This document shows, one piece after another, positions 1 through 5,598 of a DNA stretch of 5,598 bases; the first letter of the stretch is position 1; each line of letters begins with the position of its first letter. The notes under the pieces are model-generated. The model was not told the DNA's origin. It made no database searches and saw only the letters and a list, made by a program, of their open reading frames with translations. A program made the position numbers and the translations under genes. Origin of the DNA: Thermoplasmata archaeon (GTDB taxonomy: Archaea; Thermoplasmatota; Thermoplasmata; WALJ01); contig JALSOU010000008.1 of the NCBI GenBank assembly GCA_026986305.1, positions 1 through 5,598 on the forward strand. Reading direction: 5' to 3'.

Positions 1-1
1 C

Positions 2-1378
2 AAAAATGTCCTGACCCTTGGGCTGATTCTGGATGAAGACGGGGAGAAGATGTCTAAGTCAAAAGGCAATGCCATAAGCCCTGATGAGATAATGGAGAAA
101 TACGGTGCTGATGCGGTGCGCTTCTACTTCTACACCTCTCCTGTGTGGTATTCCCGCAGATTCGGATATGAGCTAGTCAAGGACACCATGAGCAAGTCCA
201 TAGGCACCCTATGGAATGTCTATTCTTTCTTTGTGACAAATGCGAATCTTGATAACTTTAGACCGTCAGATGCTCCAATAGAGGACGAGCTTGACAGATG
301 GCTCATATCAAGGCTCAACTCCCTGATAAAAGAGGTGAGGGATGGCTTTGATTCCTATGAGATACACCGCTCTGGAAGGGCTGTAATGCAGTTCATAGAC
401 GAGCTGAGCAACTGGTATCTCCGCAGGTCAAGGAGAAGGTTCTGGGAAGGGAGCATGGAAGAAAAGAGAGGGGCCTACGAGGCACTATACAGAACCCTTG
501 TCACGCTGACAAAGCTCATGGGACCGATGACTCCATTCATAGCTGAAAGCATGTACCAGAATCTGGTAAGGTCCGTAGATCCAGAGGCTCCAGAGAGCGT
601 CTTCATGTGCTCCTATCCTGAATACGATGAGAGCGTGGTTGATGAGGAGCTTGAAAAGGACATGGGGCTGGTGATAAAGGCTGTTGAAGCTGGAAGAAGG
701 GCAAGGCAGAGCGCAAACATAAAGCTGAGGATGCCTCTGAGCGAGGCCATAATAAGCGGGGCCGAATCCGAGCTTAAAAGGCTTGAAAGGTTCGTGGATG
801 TGATAAAGGAAGAGCTGAATGTAAAAGCGGTCAAGATGAGTTCAGGGGAAGGCATGATGGAATCCACAGTTTCCCCGAATTACGGGGTTTTGGGTCCAAA
901 ATTCAGGGCGAAGATGAAGGATGCGGTGAAGATAATAGAAGGTCTGAGCAATGAGGACATAGAGAGGCTGAGAAAGGGAGAAATCCTTGATTTCGGTGAG
1001 ATAAAGCTCTCTCAGGAAGATGTTATTATCGTGGATAAAGTTAAAGAAGGATACTCAGGAGCTCACGCTGAAGGCACATCCATATCCGTGCTCGTGAGGA
1101 CTGAGATAACGCCTGATCTGAGATATGAAGGCCTTGCGAGGGAGATAATAAGAAGGATACAGAACATGAGGAAGGAGATGGATCTGGAATATGACGAGCA
1201 TATAGAGACATACTACCACGGCGATGAAGAGCTTGAAAAGGCTATTGAAAGGCACAGGGAGTACATAATGAAGGAAACACTTTCAGACAGGATTGAAAAG
1301 AGGGATAACGACGGCACAGAGTGGAAGATAGAGGGAATGAAGGTGAGGATTGAGGTGAGGAGAAACTCACCTAACTGA
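2..1378 (+). CDS. ileS: Isoleucyl-tRNA synthetase, C-terminal part (5' end outside window)
   Basis: Class Ia aminoacyl-tRNA synthetase that charges tRNA-Ile with isoleucine in the cytosol. The frame is open from base 2, giving 458 visible residues of a protein usually a little over 1,000 long, so the editing domain and the HIGH motif lie outside. The fragment opens in the end of the Rossmann catalytic domain with the KMSKS loop at bases 47-61. Next comes the helical anticodon-binding domain, with [10 protein letters not shown] at fragment residues 96-105, [15 protein letters not shown] at 134-148 and TPFIAE at 177-182. The C-terminal extension has [13 protein letters not shown] (234-246) and [10 protein letters not shown] (292-301), then [19 protein letters not shown] (378-396), typical of the DUF5915-like tail of IleRS. 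The ATG at base 50 sits inside KMSKS and is not the start. The TGA stop overlaps the convergent ATPase gene by 8 bases. ValRS and LeuRS are less likely given the C-terminal motifs. Confidence 0.96.
   Translation, partial: KNVLTLGLILDEDGEKMSKSKGNAISPDEIMEKYGADAVRFYFYTSPVWYSRRFGYELVKDTMSKSIGTLWNVYSFFVTNANLDNFRPSDAPIEDELDRWLISRLNSLIKEVRDGFDSYEIHRSGRAVMQFIDELSNWYLRRSRRRFWEGSMEEKRGAYEALYRTLVTLTKLMGPMTPFIAESMYQNLVRSVDPEAPESVFMCSYPEYDESVVDEELEKDMGLVIKAVEAGRRARQSANIKLRMPLSEAIISGAESELKRLERFVDVIKEELNVKAVKMSSGEGMMESTVSPNYGVLGPKFRAKMKDAVKIIEGLSNEDIERLRKGEILDFGEIKLSQEDVIIVDKVKEGYSGAHAEGTSISVLVRTEITPDLRYEGLAREIIRRIQNMRKEMDLEYDEHIETYYHGDEELEKAIERHREYIMKETLSDRIEKRDNDGTEWKIEGMKVRIEVRRNSPN
1353..1372. repeat. 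Inverted repeat at convergent gene junction
   Basis: AGGTGAG (1353-1359) and CTCACCT (1366-1372) are perfect 7-base arms around a 6-base loop, placed exactly where the ileS and ATPase coding ends overlap. The right arm includes part of the ATPase stop codon. Both mRNAs could fold here. No T-run follows on either strand, so I do not call it a terminator. The left arm belongs to a tandem direct repeat, AGGTGAGGA at 1341-1349 and 1353-1361, which is in frame in ileS (KVRI then EVRR). Confidence 0.4.
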
Positions 1379-2732
1379 GCATCCTCTCAACATCCCCCAA
1401 ATCCCAGTGCATTATTCCTTCAGAATCCATCTTTTCTATGCACTTCTTTGTGAATCCTGCCTTTGAGACTATAAGGAATTTTTCCTTTCTATCTTCATTG
1501 TGCCATTTCACAAGCTCTTTCTTTTCCATCAGTTCATCTATAACATTACAGGCTATTGGCCTATTTCTCCATTTGACCTCTCCAAACAGGATTTCTTTCT
1601 TCTTTTCATTGAGTGCTACGATGTCTATCTCATCTCCCCTGCGGTTCCACCATGAGCCCACGGTATCAAAATCCATCCGCTCTCTAACAATATCCCTTAT
1701 TATATCCTCAAAAACTCTGGCAGTATGGTCCGAAAGAGATAGTATCGTCTTTTCGTAAACACGCCCATAGTTCCCCTCCTCCATAAGGGAATAGTTGCGG
1801 TGCACGAATCTGAACCAGAAGGAATAAAAGTTGTTCTTTATGAAATACCTACCCATCTTTGACCTTCTTTCATCCTCCGTTACAGGCACCTTTCTATATA
1901 TCAGGTCAAGGTCGTCTTTCAGGGCTGCGATATATTTAGATATGCTCTGCGGTTTTATGCCAACATAATCTGATATCTCGGTAAGCGTGGATTTGCCTGA
2001 GGATATTGCCTCCATTATTGAGAAATATGTCCTGTATTCTCCACCGAACTCGTTTCTAAGTACTAAAGAGCCTTCATATTTCAGAGGAGCCAGATCGTCG
2101 AAGAACATCTCCTTTATGAACCTCTCAGGCCTTTTTTCCCCGCTTTTCTCCAGAAGTTCATAGTATCTCGGCATGCCGCCGAATATGGAGTAAAAAACTA
2201 TTGAATCCTTAAATCCTATTCCCATGTCCCTGCATATCTCCCTGACGGTTCTGAAATCAAGCTCTTTAAGGAAGAGTACCATATCGGTTCTGCCGAAGAG
2301 CGGGCTTTTTGATGAAGTGAACATCCTGTTTACCATGCTCACATAAGAACCGCAGAAAATCACCCTAGCCCTATCTCTGTTTTCATCCAGAATCCTCTGA
2401 ATTCTTGAGATTATTGCAGGATTTATCTTTTCCAGATTCTGTACCTCATCTATGAAAATCACCCTATCCTGTGTCTTTACAAGGTATTCTATTATCCGGT
2501 CTATCTTTTCCATATGTGGTATGTATATTCCTTCTCTTATTCTTTCAACCCACTCACCGGAAAGTGCCTTTTCGCTCTTCTCCTCGCTGGCAAAGAGATA
2601 AATACATTCCGGAAAGCTTTCCATGACAAGCCTAGTTTTTCCCACCCTTCTTCTCCCAACAACCGCTATGATAAATGGATCTTTGAAGCTTCTGAGCTTT
2701 TTAATCTCCTTTTCACGGTCATAGAACTTCAT
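1371..2732 (-). CDS. Archaeal AAA-type ATPase with winged helix and DUF234-like nuclease-fold C-terminus
   Basis: Member of the archaeal ATPase (DEXX-box) family, 453 residues. The N-terminal P-loop domain shows Walker A GRRRVGKT (26-33), Walker B VIFIDE (91-96), a sensor-like VIFCGSY (124-130) and the family signature SPLFGR (143-148). A winged-helix segment follows at about 235-280 ([21 protein letters not shown], with the recognition helix near 260-271). The C-terminal third resembles DUF234, with E342, GDEID (366-370) and FGEVKW (383-388). E342, D370 and the E385-V-K387 triad fit a PD-(D/E)XK nuclease fold. No member function is well established; suggested roles are DNA-related or in mobile-element or toxin-like systems. 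The ATG at 2732 lies 25 bases downstream of a TATA box, so the transcript is probably leaderless. Five 60-base lines counted by hand give about 39% GC, against about 50% in sampled ileS and ftcD lines, which hints at transfer. No signal peptide or membrane segment is seen. Confidence 0.9.
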   Translation of the reverse strand: MKFYDREKEIKKLRSFKDPFIIAVVGRRRVGKTRLVMESFPECIYLFASEEKSEKALSGEWVERIREGIYIPHMEKIDRIIEYLVKTQDRVIFIDEVQNLEKINPAIISRIQRILDENRDRARVIFCGSYVSMVNRMFTSSKSPLFGRTDMVLFLKELDFRTVREICRDMGIGFKDSIVFYSIFGGMPRYYELLEKSGEKRPERFIKEMFFDDLAPLKYEGSLVLRNEFGGEYRTYFSIMEAISSGKSTLTEISDYVGIKPQSISKYIAALKDDLDLIYRKVPVTEDERRSKMGRYFIKNNFYSFWFRFVHRNYSLMEEGNYGRVYEKTILSLSDHTARVFEDIIRDIVRERMDFDTVGSWWNRRGDEIDIVALNEKKKEILFGEVKWRNRPIACNVIDELMEKKELVKWHNEDRKEKFLIVSKAGFTKKCIEKMDSEGIMHWDLGDVERMLS

Positions 2733-2740
2733 AATCCCTG

Positions 2741-2756
2741 ATAGGAATTATCCTAT
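2741..2756. repeat. Inverted repeat ATAGGA-ATTA-TCCTAT in the ATPase promoter
   Basis: ATAGGA (2741-2746) and TCCTAT (2751-2756) are perfect 6-base arms around ATTA. The repeat lies between the TATA box and the ATPase start and overlaps the TATA box by three bases. TAGGA or TCCTA recurs at 2742, 2751, 2776, 2779 and 2799, including the palindrome TCCTAGGA (2776-2783). GATAGGAAT is present twice, at 2740-2748 and 2797-2805. A protein bound here would block the promoter, so an operator is plausible. This is inference only, and the AT-rich sequence makes chance repeats easier. Confidence 0.45.
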
Positions 2757-2760
2757 TTAA
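2754..2760 (-). promoter_or_regulatory. TATA box for the ATPase gene (leaderless promoter)
   Basis: On the minus strand the sequence reads CCTTAAATAGG, a good archaeal TATA element. A purine-rich AAGGAAGAA lies just upstream (2775-2767) and could serve as a loose BRE. The TATA centre is 25 bases from the A of the ATPase ATG, the spacing at which archaeal transcription starts. The mRNA would therefore begin at or next to the start codon. Only a weak AGGGA precedes the ATG, in contrast to the strong Shine-Dalgarno sites in the adjacent operon, which supports a leaderless message. Confidence 0.65.
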
Positions 2761-2814
2761 GGATTATTCTTCCTTTCCTAGGATGTGCGTAAAATAGATA
2801 GGAATGGTTCTGAA

Positions 2815-4476
2815 TTATTTAATCCCCGATACCACCTTTTCCACTATCTTCCTGCTCTTTTCCTCTATTTCCCTGAGCATTTCCTCAGCTTTCTTCTTCG
2901 TTTCCTCTGCATATTCCTTATCCTCTATTCCGCCCAGATTTATCAGAACATTCAGATATGCAGAATATCCTGCTGTGTATGCAGTGAGCGCAGAAACCCC
3001 GGCATCGCTAAGAGCGTTCGGGTTCCCTTTCTCAGCCAGAATATCCGCCAGCTCTAGAAGTTCAAGGCTCAGGCTAAGAGTCTCCATGGGGACCTCTATT
3101 GCTCTCTTCGTGGCTTTCTGAATCTCTGCACCCCTTATAGCCATCTCCTCCTCGGTTTTCTTCGGCAGCTTCATGGCGGCCATCATCTCATAGAACGCAT
3201 ATGTATCCCTGTCTATCAGTGCTACGAACCTGTCCTTCAGCTCCTGAGCTTTTCTCCCTGCTTCCAGCATTTCATCCCAAACATCGGAGTACTTCTTCTT
3301 TCCATAGGTAAGGTTGGCAACCATGGATGAAAGTGCTGCAGAGAGGGCCCCGTTTAAGGCAGCCACGCTGCCCCCTCCGGGAGCGGGAGAATCCCTTGAA
3401 AGCTCGTCTGCAAAGTCTTTTATGCTCAGATCAACCAGCTTTTTCCTCTCCTGCATCCTCTCTATCTTATACTCAATTATCTTCTCATAAGGGTCGAATT
3501 CCGATACCTCATTGAGACCCAGCGACATTATCGCCACATGGAGGAGGTCTTCTTCAGGCACAGCATCGCTCTTTCCCATCTTTCTGAGGAAATGGGAGCC
3601 TGCATCCAGCAAAGCATTTAAGGGAACAAGCCCCACTATTTCGCTGCCTGTCACCCTTATCCCCCTGCTAATTGCCTCTTCCTCGCATGTCTCAAATACC
3701 TTCCACAGGGGCGTTTCGTGGTAATTGGTGAGGTTTATGGATATCTGCGCTCTCCGGTACTCATCTATGTACCATCCTATCGCCTTCACATATCTCAGCT
3801 TTCCGGGGACCTGCACCCTGCTTCCGTCCTCCATCTTCTTTTTGTACCCGCTCTCCCTTATAACACGGGCTATCCTGTTGGCCAGCTTCTTATCAGTTGT
3901 ATTAAGATTAACATTGTATGCTATCAGGAAATCCCTTGCGCCTATCACTGTTGCACCGGTTTTAGCCACATTTTCATTCCACTCTGATGGTCCGAAATCA
4001 GGCTTCCACTCCTCTTTGCTCAGCTTTTCAGGCAGAGCTTCATATTCTCCTGAGCGTATATCCGCAAGATTCCTCCTGTAATCCTCCTTTGCAGCGTATT
4101 CGTAGAGATAAACAGGTATTCCAAGTTCCTCTCCCACCCTCTTTCCAAGTTCCTCGGCAAGAGCAACGCATTCTTCCATAGTAACGCCTTTAACAGGCAC
4201 GAAAGGACAGACATCGGTTGCTCCCATTCTGGGATGCTCTCCCTTATGCTTTCTCATGTCTATGAGCTCAGCAGCCTTCTTTATCCCATTGAAAGCTCCT
4301 TCCAGAACCTTTTCAGGCTCTCCGACGAAGGTCACCACAGTTCTGTTTGTTGCCTCCCCGGGATCCACATCCAGCACATATACTCCTGCTTCCTTTATTG
4401 CGCTCACTATCTCCTCTATGACCTTCATGTCCCTTCCTTCGCTGAAGTTCGGCACACATTCCACTATTTTCTCCAT
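2815..4476 (-). CDS. ftcD: Bifunctional glutamate formimidoyltransferase / formimidoyl-THF cyclodeaminase
   Basis: Transfers the formimino group of N-formimino-L-glutamate to tetrahydrofolate, then deaminates the product to 5,10-methenyl-THF and ammonia, the last steps of one histidine degradation route. At 553 residues it is close to the roughly 540 of animal FTCD, so both enzymes are present and fused. The transferase half (about 1-325) begins IVECVPNFSEGRD and contains EHPRMGATDVCPFVPV (80-95); H81 matches the catalytic histidine of the mammalian enzyme. A short linker leads to the cyclodeaminase (about 346-545), with DSPAPGGGSVAAL (362-374), DRDTYAF (422-428) and the helical EKGNPNALSDAGVSA region (482-496). 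It is the last visible gene of the operon, 9 bases after the 90-residue gene, with an SD of GAGGTGAT. No other hut gene is visible. A role in clearing 5-formyl-THF, reported for some formiminotransferases, is an alternative or extra function. It acts in the cytosol. Confidence 0.95.
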   Translation of the reverse strand: MEKIVECVPNFSEGRDMKVIEEIVSAIKEAGVYVLDVDPGEATNRTVVTFVGEPEKVLEGAFNGIKKAAELIDMRKHKGEHPRMGATDVCPFVPVKGVTMEECVALAEELGKRVGEELGIPVYLYEYAAKEDYRRNLADIRSGEYEALPEKLSKEEWKPDFGPSEWNENVAKTGATVIGARDFLIAYNVNLNTTDKKLANRIARVIRESGYKKKMEDGSRVQVPGKLRYVKAIGWYIDEYRRAQISINLTNYHETPLWKVFETCEEEAISRGIRVTGSEIVGLVPLNALLDAGSHFLRKMGKSDAVPEEDLLHVAIMSLGLNEVSEFDPYEKIIEYKIERMQERKKLVDLSIKDFADELSRDSPAPGGGSVAALNGALSAALSSMVANLTYGKKKYSDVWDEMLEAGRKAQELKDRFVALIDRDTYAFYEMMAAMKLPKKTEEEMAIRGAEIQKATKRAIEVPMETLSLSLELLELADILAEKGNPNALSDAGVSALTAYTAGYSAYLNVLINLGGIEDKEYAEETKKKAEEMLREIEEKSRKIVEKVVSGIK

Positions 4477-4479
4477 AAA

Positions 4480-4487
4480 ATCACCTC
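4480..4487 (-). promoter_or_regulatory. Ribosome-binding site of ftcD
   Basis: GAGGTGAT on the minus strand, three bases upstream of the ftcD ATG at 4476. It matches 8 of the 9 bases of the archaeal SD GGAGGTGAT and overlaps the TGA stop of the preceding gene. It fixes the ftcD start and suggests translational coupling. Confidence 0.8.
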
Positions 4488-4758
4488 AATCTATGGGCTC
4501 TCCTCTTTCAGCCTTTCTCAGTATGGACAGGAGCTTCATACGCTCCTTTTTCGCAAATTTATCTCCTTTCAGGTCCTTTGATATATCGGTGAGGCGCTCT
4601 ATGAGCTCCTCAAGCTCTTTAACCGTAGGTTTATGGAAATCCATTCCCACAGCTTCAACCTGCTTTCTCACCATGGGCATGGCATAGTCAAAACCCCCAT
4701 GGTCCTCGCAGAAAACAGCGATTATCGCATCCAGAGCATCAACCAGCGGGTCAACCAT
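4486..4758 (-). CDS. Small helical protein of unknown function
   Basis: I do not recognise this 90-residue protein. It looks soluble and mostly helical. Residues 1-18 (VDPLVDALDAIIAVFCE) are a mildly hydrophobic helix. A short segment with HGGFDYAMP (20-28) follows, then an amphipathic, charged helical pair at about 45-85 (TVKELEELIERLTDI, then KKERMKLLSILRKAERG). C17, H20 and H42 are too few and too scattered to claim a metal site. There is no signal peptide or clear membrane span. I chose the ATG at 4758 over an in-frame TTG at 4779 because GGATGTGAT (4770-4762), a near-perfect SD, lies three bases before it. The gene starts 4 bases after the GTPase stop and ends 9 bases before ftcD, so it is co-transcribed with both. 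A partner or effector of the GTPase is possible but unproven. Confidence 0.8.
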   Translation of the reverse strand: MVDPLVDALDAIIAVFCEDHGGFDYAMPMVRKQVEAVGMDFHKPTVKELEELIERLTDISKDLKGDKFAKKERMKLLSILRKAERGEPID

Positions 4759-4761
4759 AGA

Positions 4762-4770
4762 ATCACATCC
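4762..4770 (-). promoter_or_regulatory. Ribosome-binding site deciding the start of the 90-residue gene
   Basis: GGATGTGAT on the minus strand differs by one base from GGAGGTGAT. It contains the last codon (ATG) and the stop (TGA) of the GTPase gene. Its spacing to the ATG at 4758 selects that start and rules out the upstream TTG at 4779, which would lie before the SD. Confidence 0.75.
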
Positions 4771-5269
4771 TTTCCACAATCTTCTTTGCGAGATTTAAGA
4801 ATGCTTCCTCAACATGCTCGCCTGTCTTTGCACTTGTGAGATAATACTCTGTGCCGTATTTCTCAGCATATCTCCTTATATCCTCCTCGCTTATCTCCTT
4901 GTTTGGAAGGTCGTTCTTGTTTCCAAGAAATATTATCGGAACCTCTCCTGTGACGCTGAAAAGGTTTTCAGGCCAGAAATCGAAGCCTTCAAGGGTTTCC
5001 TTTCTAGTGAGGTCGCAGACTATGAGCGCTCCCTGGGTGCCTTTGAACGCTGTCATCTGTATCCTCCTGAACTCGTGCTCACCCATGAGGTCCCAGATAA
5101 GCATGGTAACCTGCTTATCCCCTATATTTACAACCTTCTTAGAAACCTTTGTACCGAGCGTGCCTATGTACTTATCTGAATAAACATCGTAAACATACTT
5201 CCTTATAAGGCTGGTCTTTCCCACTGCAGGGTTGCCTAACAGACAGATTTTAACCTTCAATTCACCCAT
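4763..5269 (-). CDS. Ras/Rab-like small GTP-binding protein
   Basis: A stand-alone small GTPase of 168 residues, the usual size of a Ras-type G domain, acting as a GTP/GDP switch. All five G motifs are visible: G1 GNPAVGKTS (12-20), G2 YIGTLGT (34-40, with switch-I threonine T37), G3 WDLMGE (59-64), G4 NKND (117-120) and G5 TSAK (145-148). The G3 position that is the catalytic glutamine in Ras and Rab is glutamate here (E64), so intrinsic hydrolysis may differ or need a partner. The C-terminus ends IVERM with no cysteine tail, so prenylation is not expected and the protein is probably cytosolic. The ATG at 5269 is one base after the preceding stop, with a GGAGGA site just upstream. Prokaryotic Ras-like GTPases are often encoded beside regulators such as Roadblock proteins. 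No Roadblock protein is recognisable here, but two unknown genes flank it. The cellular process it controls cannot be read from the sequence. Confidence 0.93.
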   Translation of the reverse strand: MGELKVKICLLGNPAVGKTSLIRKYVYDVYSDKYIGTLGTKVSKKVVNIGDKQVTMLIWDLMGEHEFRRIQMTAFKGTQGALIVCDLTRKETLEGFDFWPENLFSVTGEVPIIFLGNKNDLPNKEISEEDIRRYAEKYGTEYYLTSAKTGEHVEEAFLNLAKKIVERM

Positions 5270-5270
5270 C

Positions 5271-5598
5271 TCATTCCTCCTGAAGGAGCGCTCTCCTCGG
5301 GCATGCTTTAACCGTGCAGAAGGTGCATGCCAGCTTGTTCTTATCCCTTTCTGATGTGTGGAGGGTTATATCCTTTACGCTTGGAAGCTCTTTTATCTCC
5401 TTCAGGACCTCCATAGGTACAGGTTTTGTAAGAACGATGAATATCTTTCCCTCTGAGAGCAATGGTTCCTCGCCTATGACCTGCCTCACATGGCATCCCG
5501 GCCTACTCAATATCTCCAGAACATCCTTGAGAGCGCAGGAGAGCTTGTTCATCTCCATATCGAATTCAAGCACATCCCAGCCAACAACTGGTCCCACT
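5271..5598 (-). CDS. Unknown protein with C-terminal Cys cluster (5' end may be outside window)
   Basis: I do not recognise this protein. About 108 residues are visible. A GTG at 5597 could be its start, but the frame reaches the window edge and no SD can be seen, so it may be longer. A strand-helix-strand unit lies at residues 51-82 (KIFIVLTK, then PMEVLKEIKELP, then VKDITLHTSE), suggesting a small ferredoxin-like or ACT-like fold. It is followed by CTFCTVKACP (91-100), a CxxCxxxxC cluster near the C-terminus that could bind zinc or iron. C21 and C35 add two more cysteines. It ends one base before the GTPase start, and the GTPase SD lies within its last codons, so the two are almost certainly co-transcribed and probably translationally coupled. 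A regulator or partner of the GTPase is a guess from position. A DNA-binding regulator with a metal knuckle is another possibility. Confidence 0.75.
   Translation of the reverse strand, partial: VGPVVGWDVLEFDMEMNKLSCALKDVLEILSRPGCHVRQVIGEEPLLSEGKIFIVLTKPVPMEVLKEIKELPSVKDITLHTSERDKNKLACTFCTVKACPRRALLQEE
5275..5280 (-). promoter_or_regulatory. Ribosome-binding site of the GTPase gene
   Basis: GGAGGA on the minus strand, five bases before the GTPase ATG at 5269. It is formed by the final Gln-Glu-Glu codons of the upstream gene, so the two genes are tightly linked. It supports the chosen start. Confidence 0.75.

Noticed and set aside
50..52. ATG that could start a shorter IleRS
   Set aside because: It is the Met of the KMSKS loop, and the frame is open with matching IleRS sequence upstream to base 2.
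613..867. Minus-strand open frame opposite ileS
   Set aside because: It is a serine-rich shadow of the conserved IleRS coding sequence.
1371..2732. ATPase as an Orc1/Cdc6 or transposon-encoded IstB-like protein
   Set aside because: The SPLFGR signature and DUF234-like nuclease tail fit the archaeal ATPase family, and no inverted-repeat ends or transposase are nearby.
2790..2814. Terminator after ftcD
   Set aside because: Only a single TTTT tract follows the stop on the minus strand, too weak to call.
2804..3121. Plus-strand open frames opposite the ftcD 3' end
   Set aside because: They lie opposite the cyclodeaminase region, have low-complexity Ser/Phe/Leu composition and no convincing SD or promoter.
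4256..4687. Open frame of 143 codons on the plus strand opposite ftcD and the 90-residue gene
   Set aside because: It is antisense to well-supported genes, is serine- and phenylalanine-rich as expected for the reverse complement of their codons, crosses a gene boundary and shows no family resemblance.
4759..4779. Seven-codon N-terminal extension of the 90-residue gene from a TTG
   Set aside because: The near-consensus SD at 4770-4762 lies inside this extension and points to the ATG at 4758.
1..5598. tRNA, rRNA, CRISPR array, riboswitch or insertion sequence
   Set aside because: Nothing in the window showed a cloverleaf, regular spaced repeats or transposase motifs, and almost every base is in a protein gene.

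Overview
The window looks archaeal, most likely from a euryarchaeal lineage such as Thermoplasmatota. Supporting signs are an archaeal DEXX-box ATPase with a DUF234-type C-terminus, a prokaryotic Ras-like GTPase, an archaeal TATA box about 25 bases upstream of a start codon, ribosome-binding sites close to GGAGGTGAT, and frequent use of AGG/AGA (Arg) and ATA (Ile). The phylum is a tentative inference because no rRNA or other marker is present. Coding density is very high: the only intergenic gap of note is 82 bases, and no stretch over 300 bases lacks a gene.

Layout. Bases 2-1378 (+) hold the C-terminal part of isoleucyl-tRNA synthetase, cut by the left edge just upstream of its KMSKS loop. 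Its stop overlaps the stop of the convergent gene at 1371-2732 (-), a 453-residue archaeal ATPase with a winged-helix segment and a nuclease-like C-terminus. The 82-base gap 2733-2814 carries that gene's probable leaderless promoter and a cluster of TAGGA/TCCTA motifs. From 5598 down to 2815 runs a tight four-gene minus-strand operon, in transcription order: a cysteine-containing protein of unknown function (cut by the right edge), a Ras-like small GTPase, a 90-residue helical unknown, and a fused glutamate formimidoyltransferase / formimidoyltetrahydrofolate cyclodeaminase (FtcD). The gaps are 1, 4 and 9 bases, and the last three genes each have a clear Shine-Dalgarno sequence.

How they fit together. 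FtcD feeds the formimino group from histidine breakdown into the tetrahydrofolate one-carbon pool, so this organism probably uses a folate. The partial protein, GTPase and 90-residue protein may form a small signalling or regulatory unit. Nothing in the sequence shows a functional link to FtcD beyond co-transcription. The ATPase gene is AT-richer than its neighbours and has its own promoter, so it looks like a later, independently expressed arrival. I found no RNA gene, CRISPR array, transposon or clearly new system. The most interesting leads are the GTPase operon with its two unknown partners and the repeat-rich ATPase promoter.
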